Origin: Acidobacteriota bacterium
GTDB taxonomy: Bacteria > Acidobacteriota > Vicinamibacteria > Vicinamibacterales > SCN-69-37
Direction: 5' to 3'
DNA: 18,696 nucleotides
Assembly (NCBI GenBank): GCA_021824055.1
Contig: JAKALV010000035.1
Location: forward strand, 1 to 18,696
Shown here: piece by piece, positions 7,351 to 13,032 of the stretch
Numbering within the stretch: position 1 is the first letter of the stretch
Layout of the letters: the number at the start of each line of letters is the position of its first letter
The notes under the pieces: generated by a model
What the model was told of the DNA's origin: nothing
The model's input: the letters and a program-made list of their open reading frames with translations, nothing else
Databases searched by the model: none
Made by a program: the position numbers and the translations under genes

Positions 7351-8256
7351 ATGCTCGGCCTGGTGTTATGCGCGCCTCTGCTGGCGCAGGTGCCCGCTCC
7401 GGCCGCTCCCGTGTCTCGGAGCCGCACCCAGGTCGTCCTACTCGGCACCGGCACGCCCAACGATGATCCCAATCGGTGGGGGCCCGCCGTTGCGGTCATC
7501 GTCGACGACCAGGTCTATCTCGTGGATGCCGGCGTGGGCGTGGTGCGTCGCGCGGCGGCCGCGCGCGCGGCGGGCGTCAGCGCGCTGAAAGTCACCTCGC
7601 TGTCGCGCGTCTTCCTGACGCATCTGCATTCGGATCACACGCTGGGACTGCCCGACCTGATGTTTTCGCCGTGGGTGCTCGAGCGGCCGGTGCCCCTTGA
7701 CGTGTACGGTCCGAAGGGCACGGCCGACATGACGGCGCATCTTGAAGCGGCCTGGAAGGAGGATATCGCGGTGCGGCTGTTCGGCCTCGAACCGCAGCAT
7801 ACGCGCAACTATCGCGCGGTGGTGCATGAGATCACGCCGGGCCGCGTCTATCAGGACGGCAAGGTGACGGTCGATGCGATCGCGGTGACGCACGGGTCGT
7901 GGCCCGAGGCGTTCGCGTATCGCTTCCAGACGCCTGACCGACGCATCGTGATTTCCGGCGACACAACGCCATCGGATGCGGTTGCGGCGGCCTGTGACGG
8001 TTGCGACGTGCTGATTCACGAGGTCTACTCCGCCGAGAGGTTCAAGACACGGCCGCCGGAATGGCAGACGTACCACAAGGCGTTCCACACATCGACGATC
8101 GAACTGGCCGGCATCGCCAGGAAGGCGCGCCCCGGCACGCTCGTGCTGTATCACCAGTTGTTCTGGGGAGCGACGGACGAGGATCTGCTGCGGGAGATTC
8201 GGGCGGCGGGCTATGGAGGTCGCGTCGTGTCCGGCAAGGACCTCGACGTCTATTGA
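7351..8256 (+). CDS. Exported metallo-beta-lactamase-fold hydrolase (RNase Z-like)
   Basis: The metal-binding motif THLHSDHTLGL gives His91, His93, Asp95 and His96. ISGDTTPSD supplies the bridging Asp, and His residues in VTHGSW, KAFHTS and LYHQLFWG complete the site expected for the RNase Z/arylsulfatase-like branch. From ATG 7351 the protein has 301 residues and begins with MLGLVLCAPLLAQ, a hydrophobic signal-peptide core but without the usual basic residues in front. No ribosome-binding site precedes this ATG because a REP hairpin ends six bases upstream. The frame stays open through the hairpin to GTG 7276 and would add RRALARR, so the 5' end may have been rewritten by repeat DNA. Substrate unknown. 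Confidence 0.85.
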   Translation: MLGLVLCAPLLAQVPAPAAPVSRSRTQVVLLGTGTPNDDPNRWGPAVAVIVDDQVYLVDAGVGVVRRAAAARAAGVSALKVTSLSRVFLTHLHSDHTLGLPDLMFSPWVLERPVPLDVYGPKGTADMTAHLEAAWKEDIAVRLFGLEPQHTRNYRAVVHEITPGRVYQDGKVTVDAIAVTHGSWPEAFAYRFQTPDRRIVISGDTTPSDAVAAACDGCDVLIHEVYSAERFKTRPPEWQTYHKAFHTSTIELAGIARKARPGTLVLYHQLFWGATDEDLLREIRAAGYGGRVVSGKDLDVY

Positions 8257-8259
8257 GAT

Positions 8260-8308
8260 CGGCAAAGGGACAGAGGGCCAAAGGGGCAATGAAGATCTCC
8301 ATTGCCTC
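8260..8308. repeat. GGGCAAAG array with GGCAATG...CATTGCC hairpin, right arm missing
   Basis: Degenerate GGCAAAGGG units run up to GGGGCAATG (8283-8291), which pairs with CATTGCCTC (8300-8308) around the 8-base loop AAGATCTC. The core is nearly identical to the one at 12975-12995. The expected right-hand CCCCTTTG units are absent: the vapB remnant begins there. It follows the hydrolase stop by three bases and may act as its terminator. Confidence 0.75.
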
Positions 8309-8419
8309 ATTCTCGAGCCGGTTGATGAATGGTCCGACGCCTTCCGCGCATGCCTGGGCGCCTGGCCGGAGCAGATCGCGCGGCCCGCGGCGGGCAGACG
8401 CCGCGATCCGTTCGCGTGA
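8304..8419 (+). pseudogene. VapB antitoxin remnant (C-terminal 37 codons)
   Basis: The frame ending at TGA 8417-8419 reads LILEPVDEWSDAFRACLGAWPEQ and ends RRDPFA. This matches the toxin-binding tail of VapB antitoxins (EPxDEWxxxF...WPxxxxRP...DPF). The DNA-binding N-terminal half is gone: upstream sequence is the hairpin repeat element, so either the repeat replaced it or a deletion joined the two. TGA shares one base with the ATG of the following toxin remnant, the usual vapBC arrangement. No start codon or ribosome-binding site can be assigned. Confidence 0.75.
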
Positions 8420-8556
8420 TGGCTCGGTACATGCTCGACACCGATGCCGTCAGCTTGTCGCCGCCCAAGCGCTGTCGCTTGGCCTCACGCTGGTGACGAA
8501 CAACTTAAAAAAAGTTCAACCGCGTTTCCGGGCTCACGACGGAGAACTGGACCTAA
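8419..8556 (+). pseudogene. VapC PIN-domain toxin remnant (internal deletion plus frameshift)
   Basis: The ATG frame begins MARYMLDTDAVSL, the standard VapC N-terminus with its first catalytic Asp. From about 8457 a second frame reads VAAQALSLGLTLVTNN, the VapC C-terminal third. A third frame, reached by removing one A from the run of seven at 8508-8514, reads FNRVSGLTTENWT and stops at TAA 8554-8556, exactly the family's C-terminal ENW ending. About 80 central codons, holding the remaining acidic active-site residues, are missing. The gene cannot make a working RNase. Its stop overlaps the stop codon of the convergent uracil-DNA glycosylase. Confidence 0.8.
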
Positions 8557-9380
8557 CCCGAAAGTCGCTTCGCCGTCCGAAACGCGTCCTTCAACATCGG
8601 TGCCGTCAGCCGGCCGGTGTTCGTGTTCTGGCGGCTCGGGTGGTAAGCGCACACGATCACGGGGGCGCCGGGGATGCGGACGATCGCACCGTGTTCGAAG
8701 ACGGGTTTCTTGTTCCACGGCTTCGGCCGGTTCGGCTGGTTCGGTCGGTTCGGCTGGTTCGGCTGGTTCGGCTGGTTCGGTTGGTTCGGCCGGACCTGAA
8801 GGTCCGGCCCTCCATCTGAATGGCGCGCAGCCGAATGGAGCGCCGGACCTTCAGGTCCGGCGAGTCTCTCGGCGATCAGGCGCAGCGCCGCGTCGAACGC
8901 GATGCGGCCGAGCGCGACCCACACCTTGAGGTGGGGCAACGCGTCGAGCTCCGCGACCAGGTGCGGATGACAGTTGGCGATTTCGCCGGGCGTCGGCTTG
9001 TTGTCAGGCGGGGCACACCGCACGGCGGCGGCAATCCACGCGTCGCGCAGCTCCAGGCCGTCGTTGATGGATTGCGAGGTCGGTATGCTCGCGAACCCGC
9101 ACGCGTGCATCGCGGCCATAAGGAAATCGCCTGAGCCGCCTCCGCCGTCACCCGTGAAGTTCCGTCCGGTGCGATTCGCGCCATGCGCCGCTGGGGCCAG
9201 ACCGAGCACCAGCACGCGGGCGTTCGGGTCGCCGAAGCCCGGCACGGGCTTCGCCCAGTAGACGTCGTTTCGATACGCCGCCCGTTTCTCGCGCGCGATG
9301 CGCTGGCAGTAGGCGCGCAGCCGCGGGCAGCGCTCGCAGGCGATGATCTCCTGCCGGACAAGTTGCAGCGGTGTCGGCAC
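8553..9380 (-). CDS. Uracil-DNA glycosylase, family 5 (UDGb), with repeat-encoded insertion
   Basis: This enzyme removes uracil and other deaminated bases from DNA. GTG 9380 is chosen because homology begins right after it (PTPLQLVRQEIIACERCPRL); the frame extends further only through an octamer array. From GTG the protein has 275 residues. Cys15, Cys18, Cys122 and Cys137 fit the 4Fe-4S ligands, GLAPAAHGANRTGR (60-73) is the family 5 uracil-pocket motif, and HPSRQNTNTGRL (247-258) is the DNA-binding loop. Residues about 174-221 are unusual: AGPEGPALHS, then a PNQ/PNR tandem, encoded by a REP doublet and a nonamer array. The insertion falls between the helix FDAALRLIAERL and the strand KKPVFEHGAIV, a likely surface loop, so the enzyme may still fold. 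Confidence 0.88.
   Translation of the reverse strand: MPTPLQLVRQEIIACERCPRLRAYCQRIAREKRAAYRNDVYWAKPVPGFGDPNARVLVLGLAPAAHGANRTGRNFTGDGGGGSGDFLMAAMHACGFASIPTSQSINDGLELRDAWIAAAVRCAPPDNKPTPGEIANCHPHLVAELDALPHLKVWVALGRIAFDAALRLIAERLAGPEGPALHSAARHSDGGPDLQVRPNQPNQPNQPNQPNRPNQPNRPKPWNKKPVFEHGAIVRIPGAPVIVCAYHPSRQNTNTGRLTAPMLKDAFRTAKRLSG
8729..8791. repeat. GGTTCGGCT nonamer array inside the UDG gene
   Basis: Seven 9-bp units: GGTTCGGCT four times, with GGTTCGGTC, GGTTCGGTT and GGTTCGGCC. On the minus strand they translate as PNQ/PNR repeats. The core GGTTCGG equals that of the array at 7197-7304. The last unit runs into the adjacent REP hairpin. Confidence 0.92.
8788..8862. repeat. REP doublet (REPIN-like), inverted pair with GGAG flanks
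   Basis: Two hairpins with exactly complementary 18-bp cores lie head to head: CCGGACCTGAAGGTCCGG at 8790-8807 and CCGGACCTTCAGGTCCGG at 8843-8860. Each extends to 10-bp arms around a 2-base loop. Each is preceded on its own strand by GGAG directly at the stem (CTCC at 8810-8813 on the plus strand for the first; GGAG at 8837-8840 for the second). An inverted REP pair with a short spacer is the layout of a REPIN. The unit is in frame within the UDG gene. Confidence 0.8.
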
Positions 9381-9386
9381 GCTGGA

Positions 9387-9395
9387 ATTATCGCA
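9387..9395 (-). promoter_or_regulatory. Extended -10 for UDG, leaderless candidate
   Basis: On the minus strand TGC-GATAAT is followed by six bases and then the GTG start. Transcription from this element would begin at or next to the GTG, giving a leaderless message, which fits the lack of a ribosome-binding site. No convincing -35 is seen. Confidence 0.4.
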
Positions 9396-9404
9396 GGTGG
9401 GTGG

Positions 9405-9468
9405 CTGACTGGGTGAGTGGCTGAATGGCTGAATGGGTGACTGGGTGAATGGGTGACTGGGTGAATGC
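9405..9468. repeat. GTGAATGG/CTGAATGG octamer array
   Basis: Eight 8-bp units with pattern (G/C)TGA(A/C/G)TGG, alternating GTGACTGG and GTGAATGG at the right end. It fills the 100-bp divergent gap between the UDG start and the YhcH-family gene. It produces a misleading N-terminal extension in the UDG frame. Confidence 0.92.
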
Positions 9469-9480
9469 GCGGATGAGAGA

Positions 9481-9939
9481 ATGGCGGCCATGGTGACCGA
9501 TCGCCTTGTGAATGCCGGCCTTTATCGCTCGCTCAGCCCCCGCATTGCCGCGGCCCTCGACTACGTGTCGCTCAGCGACTTCTCGAAAATGCCCGATGGC
9601 CGCCATGACGTCGACCAAGACCGGGTCTTTGCCCTCGTGCAGCGTTACAACTCGAAGCCGCTCGCCGAGGGCCGATGGGAGGCGCACCGGAAGTACATCG
9701 ATCTGCAGGTCGTGTTGAGCGGTGTCGAGCAGATCGGCTATGTGTCGATCGATCAGCTCAGTGCGGAGCCGTACGATGCGGAGCGCGATCTGATGTGGCT
9801 GGCGGGGACGACGGGGCAGTGGATCACGGTGCCAGCCGGCCACTTCATGCTGCTTTGGCCTGGGGATGCCCACATGCCATCGATTGCGGCGGGACCGCCG
9901 CAGCCGGTGATGAAAGTTGTTGTGAAGGTCGCCGTCTAG
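9481..9939 (+). CDS. YhcH/YjgK/YiaL (DUF386) family protein
   Basis: This 152-residue beta-sandwich protein belongs to the YhcH/YiaL family, cupin-like proteins found with sialic acid and other sugar catabolism genes. Characteristic segments are HRKYIDLQVVLSGVEQIGY (about residues 63-81), AGHFMLLWPGDAHMPSIA and the C-terminal VMKVVVKV. The two His-containing motifs carry the presumed metal ligands. ATG 9481 follows GAGAGA closely; ATG 9490 (MVTDRLVNAG) matches the usual N-terminus equally well. No sugar catabolic genes are nearby, so the substrate is open. Its TAG overlaps the cfa stop codon in a shared CTAG. Confidence 0.85.
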   Translation: MAAMVTDRLVNAGLYRSLSPRIAAALDYVSLSDFSKMPDGRHDVDQDRVFALVQRYNSKPLAEGRWEAHRKYIDLQVVLSGVEQIGYVSIDQLSAEPYDAERDLMWLAGTTGQWITVPAGHFMLLWPGDAHMPSIAAGPPQPVMKVVVKVAV

Positions 9940-11105
9940 TCGGAGCGTCGGCGGTAGCCGCCCTGTTGTCCGTGCGGCGACAGCACGAGTTGCCAGAGCT
10001 GGTTGCTGCGCGCGCGGAACGATCCGGCGCACGTGAGCAGGTAGAAGCGCCAGAGGCGATGGAATCGCTCGTCGTACCGCGCCGACAGCGATGGCCACGC
10101 CTCTTCAAAATTGTGGTGCCATGCCATCAGCGTGCGATCGTAATCCGCGCCGAAGCTGTGCCAGTCCTCGAGCACGAATCGTCCTTCGAGGGCGGCCGTG
10201 ATCTCGGCGGCCGACGGCAGCACCGCGCCGGGAAACACATATCGATCGACCCACGGGTCCGACGCGGCCACGGAGCGGAGTCCGCCGATCGTGTGCAGCA
10301 GCATCAGACCCGCTGGCGTCAGCAGGCGCTTCGCGCAGTCGAAGAACGTTCGATAATTCTTCGGCCCGACATGTTCGAACATGCCGATCGAGACGATGCG
10401 ATCGAACTGGCCGGTGGCGTCGCGATAGTCCTGTTCGCGAATGCGGATGGGAAGACCCGCGCAACGGGTGCGGGCCAGCTCAGCCTGCGATGGCGAAAGC
10501 GTGATGCCCGTGACCTCCGCACCGTATTTGGCGGCCGCGTGCAGCGCGAACCCGCCCCAGCCGCAACCGATGTCGAGCACACGCATGCCGGGCTCGAGGC
10601 CGAGTTTGTGACAGATCAGATCGTGCTTCGCGTCCTGCGCGTCATCGAGTGTGCGGGCCTTCGCCCAGTAGCCGCAGCTGTACGCCATGGTCCGGCCGAG
10701 CATCGCCGTGTAGAGGTCGTTGCCGCGATCGTAATGGGCGGTGACGTTGCTCCCGGCCCGGGCATGTGACTGCAGATCGGCGATCTTGCCGATGACCTTG
10801 TGCGCGAAGGCGACGGGCCGCCGCGACAGCCGGTTGTCGAGGCCGGCCGAGACCACGCGCGCCGTCAATTGGTCGAGCGCGTCGCAATCCCAGTCGCCGT
10901 CCATGTACGACTCGCATGCGCCGAGCATGCCGTTCCAGAGAATGCGCGAGGCCATGCGATCACGCCGAACCCGTAGATCCCACCGCTGAGTGCCCTCGAG
11001 GTGAACGCCCGCCGGCTCCAATAACCGCGCGAGCCATCGCACGGCCATCCGCGGCTGCTGAGGTGGGCGGGTATGCGACGGAATCGCGCGGGTCGAAGTT
11101 GCCAT
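9936..11105 (-). CDS. cfa: Cyclopropane-fatty-acyl-phospholipid synthase
   Basis: Cfa adds a methylene from S-adenosylmethionine across the double bond of membrane phospholipid acyl chains. Start ATG 11105 is preceded by GGAGG five bases away; the 389-residue length is normal. VLDIGCGWGGFALHAA (about 177-192) and GITLSPSQAELA (200-211) bind SAM. Residues expected to hold the catalytic bicarbonate are present: Cys144 in AYSCGYW, Glu244 in MFEHVG, His271 and Ile273 in LHTIGG, and a Tyr near 322 (GADYDRTL). GSNVTAHYDRGNDLY is a further family segment. It lies downstream of lipA on the same strand with a 176-bp gap, so it is probably transcribed independently. Confidence 0.94.
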   Translation of the reverse strand: MATSTRAIPSHTRPPQQPRMAVRWLARLLEPAGVHLEGTQRWDLRVRRDRMASRILWNGMLGACESYMDGDWDCDALDQLTARVVSAGLDNRLSRRPVAFAHKVIGKIADLQSHARAGSNVTAHYDRGNDLYTAMLGRTMAYSCGYWAKARTLDDAQDAKHDLICHKLGLEPGMRVLDIGCGWGGFALHAAAKYGAEVTGITLSPSQAELARTRCAGLPIRIREQDYRDATGQFDRIVSIGMFEHVGPKNYRTFFDCAKRLLTPAGLMLLHTIGGLRSVAASDPWVDRYVFPGAVLPSAAEITAALEGRFVLEDWHSFGADYDRTLMAWHHNFEEAWPSLSARYDERFHRLWRFYLLTCAGSFRARSNQLWQLVLSPHGQQGGYRRRSD

Positions 11106-11281
11106 GTCACCCTCCGGGCCAAGGTCAGACCCAGCAAAGGGGGTGCCAGTTCATCGCGTGAGCGCGGTCGGAAGATGCCGTTCAGTGTGCCGAAAGGGAC
11201 AGGCGGGGAAATGGTCCATTCCTCCGGTCACCTGGAGAATTCAGCGATTGGAGCGGCCGCCAACCGGCTCGTCGCTGACGT
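11106..11281. other. Gap between lipA and cfa, no gene seen
   Basis: No credible frame exists here. On the minus strand it contains the words CCTGTCCCTTTCGGCAC, TGGCACCCCCTTTG and GGGTCTGACC. I associate words of this kind with inverted-repeat insertion scars in environmental genomes, from memory only. It also holds the cfa ribosome-binding site GGAGG just before 11105. No promoter or terminator is convincing. Confidence 0.3.
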
Positions 11282-12214
11282 TTACGTCGTTGACGCGTAA
11301 CTATCCGCCTGTTCATGCGCGTGGTACGACGAACGCACGAGCGGACCGCTCTCGACGTGCCCGAAGCCGAGTTCGAGGGCGACGCGTTTGATTTCCCGGA
11401 ATTCGTCGGGCGTGTAGTACCGCTCCATCGGCAAATGCGCGATCGACGGGCGCAGATACTGGCCGACGGTCAGGATCTTCACGTCCACCTTCCGCAGGTC
11501 CCGCAATACCTCAACGATCTCATCCATTGTCTCGCCCAGGCCAACCATGATGCCGGTCTTGGTGGGAATGTCCGGCGCGAGGGTGCGCGCGCGGTCGAGG
11601 AGTTCCAGCGCGCGCGTGTAGCGTCCGCCCGGGCGGGCGATGCGGTACAGCCTCGGCACGGTCTCGGTGTTGTGATTGAGCACATCAGGCCGCGCATCCA
11701 GCACGCTTCGAAGCGGCGCTTCCTGCCCTTGGAAATCGGGAATCAATACCTCCACGCGGCACTCGGGGCGCGTGGCTTTGATCGCGCGGATCGTGTCGGC
11801 AAAGTGCCCCGCGCCGAAGTCCGGCAGATCATCACGGTCAACGGAGGTAACGACAACGTAGGCGAGCTGCATTTCGCCGACCGCGCGGGCCAGCTTCCCG
11901 GGTTCGAGCGAATCGAGGGCATTGGGCGCGCCGTGCGTCACGTTGCAGTACCCGCACATGCGCGTGCACACGTCGCCCATGATCATGAACGTCGCGGTGC
12001 CGTGGTGCCAGCACTCGCCGATGTTGGGGCAGTGAGCCTCTTCGCACACGGTGTTGAGTTTGAGGTCGCGCATCAAACCGCGGATCTTGAGGTAGTTCTC
12101 CGAGCCCGGCGCCTTGACCTTGAGCCACTCAGGTTTCGGCGCGCGCCCGGCCTGGAGCGTGGCCTCCTTCACCTTGCGGCCGCGGATGAACTGCAATGGA
12201 GCAATGCCGGTCAT
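11282..12214 (-). CDS. lipA: Lipoyl synthase
   Basis: LipA is a radical-SAM enzyme that inserts two sulfurs into octanoyl groups on E2 and H proteins, making lipoamide. The 310-residue protein has both iron-sulfur sites: auxiliary cluster cysteines 57, 62 and 68 in CEEAHCPNIGEC, and radical-SAM cysteines 83, 87 and 90 in CTRMCGYC. VLIPDFQG, NHNTETVPRLYR and the C-terminal SGPLVRSSYHA (Ser ligand of the auxiliary cluster) also match. ATG 12214 is chosen; upstream codons lie in the divergent gene. AGGAG lies only two bases before ATG, so initiation may be leaderless. The product serves AceF at the start of the window. No lipB is adjacent. Confidence 0.96.
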   Translation of the reverse strand: MTGIAPLQFIRGRKVKEATLQAGRAPKPEWLKVKAPGSENYLKIRGLMRDLKLNTVCEEAHCPNIGECWHHGTATFMIMGDVCTRMCGYCNVTHGAPNALDSLEPGKLARAVGEMQLAYVVVTSVDRDDLPDFGAGHFADTIRAIKATRPECRVEVLIPDFQGQEAPLRSVLDARPDVLNHNTETVPRLYRIARPGGRYTRALELLDRARTLAPDIPTKTGIMVGLGETMDEIVEVLRDLRKVDVKILTVGQYLRPSIAHLPMERYYTPDEFREIKRVALELGFGHVESGPLVRSSYHAHEQADSYASTT

Positions 12215-12220
12215 TGCTCC
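12198..12220. promoter_or_regulatory. Perfect 9-bp inverted repeat over the lipA start codon
   Basis: GGAGCAATG (12198-12206) and CATTGCTCC (12212-12220) surround CCGGT. On the lipA strand one arm contains both the GGAG and the ATG start. An outer GCAAT/ATTGC pair (12193-12197 with 12225-12229) extends it with a four-base bulge. It could hide the lipA start in RNA or serve as a DNA operator. The core resembles the GGCAATG...CATTGCC hairpins elsewhere in the window. Confidence 0.55.
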
Positions 12221-12227
12221 TATTATT
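12221..12227. promoter_or_regulatory. Overlapping divergent -10 elements for lipA and UlaG-like gene
   Basis: TATTAT (12221-12226, plus) lies seven bases before ATG 12234, and AATAAT (12227-12222, minus) lies seven bases before ATG 12214. Both spacings put transcription starts at the start codons, so both genes would be leaderless. The -35 regions would have to lie inside the opposite gene and are weak on both strands. Confidence 0.45.
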
Positions 12228-12233
12228 GCGTGT

Positions 12234-12947
12234 ATGGCTGCCTCCCGTCTCGCGATCACCTGGCTCGGTCATTCCACATTCATCCTCGCGCTACCCAATG
12301 GGAAGCGGGTCCTCACCGATCCGTGGCTCGGTAATCCCAAGTGTCCCGCGGCGTTCTCAAAGCCCGCGGCCCTCAAGCCCATTGATCTGATTCTGGTGTC
12401 GCACGGTCACAGCGATCACATCGGCGATGCGGCGGCCGTGGCGCGCGAAACCGGCGCGCCCGTCATCGGCATCTACGAGGTGTGCGGGTACCTGGGCGAG
12501 AAAGGCGTGAAGGACGCGCGCGGCATGAACATCGGCGGCACGCAGGACGTCGCCGGTGTGCGCGTGACCCTGACGGAGGCGATTCACTCCAGTTCAATCG
12601 AGGAGGATGGGACGTCGCGGTACCTGGGCCTGGCCGCGGGGTTTGTGCTCCGCGCGCCGGACATGCCGACGATTTACTTTGCCGGCGACACGGCGCTCTT
12701 CAGCGGGATGAAGACGATCGGCGAACTCTACAAGCCCGCGATCGCATTCCTGCCGATCGGCGATCACTACACGATGGGGCCCGACACCGCCGCGATCGCG
12801 GCCGAATGGCTCAACGTGCGCCAGGTCGTGCCGATGCACTGGGGAACATTTCCTGCCCTCACCGGGACGCCAGCGGCGCTCAGGACGCTGCTCGCGCCAC
12901 ACAATATTGAAGTGATGGAGATCGCGCCTGGGGAGACGGCCAGTTAG
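12234..12947 (+). CDS. UlaG-like metal-dependent hydrolase (UPF0173 family)
   Basis: This is a cytoplasmic metallo-beta-lactamase-fold protein of 237 residues. ITWLGHSTFIL at the N-terminus, SHGHSDHIGD (the HxHxDH metal site, about residues 56-65), the His in EAIHSSS, YFAGDTALFSGM with the bridging Asp, and VPMHWGTFP near the C-terminus are all typical of the UPF0173/YtkL group. The biochemical role of the group is not established. The start is ATG 12234: the upstream frame belongs to lipA on the other strand and there is no Shine-Dalgarno site. It diverges from lipA by 19 bp and converges on the second BNR gene. Confidence 0.88.
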   Translation: MAASRLAITWLGHSTFILALPNGKRVLTDPWLGNPKCPAAFSKPAALKPIDLILVSHGHSDHIGDAAAVARETGAPVIGIYEVCGYLGEKGVKDARGMNIGGTQDVAGVRVTLTEAIHSSSIEEDGTSRYLGLAAGFVLRAPDMPTIYFAGDTALFSGMKTIGELYKPAIAFLPIGDHYTMGPDTAAIAAEWLNVRQVVPMHWGTFPALTGTPAALRTLLAPHNIEVMEIAPGETAS

Positions 12948-13022
12948 AGGGGCAAATAGGCAAAGGGGCAAAGCGGCAATGAAGAGCTCATTGCCACTCT
13001 GCCCCTTTGGCCCTTTGTCTCT
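12948..13022. terminator. Bidirectional hairpin terminator built from GGGGCAAAG units
   Basis: It lies between two convergent genes. AAAGGGGCA (12962-12970) pairs exactly with TGCCCCTTT (13000-13008), and inside it GGCAATGA (12975-12982) pairs with TCATTGCC (12988-12995) around AGAGC, giving 17 bp with one internal loop. Outer copies of the unit continue with mismatches on both sides. A short T-rich end (CTCTTTAA) follows on the plus strand. Confidence 0.7.
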
Positions 13023-13032
13023 TTAACGAGGT

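Noticed and set aside
9388..10769. Long frames on both strands through the YhcH-cfa region
   Set aside because: They overlap two confidently identified genes and read repeat DNA as Ser/Thr/His-Pro runs.
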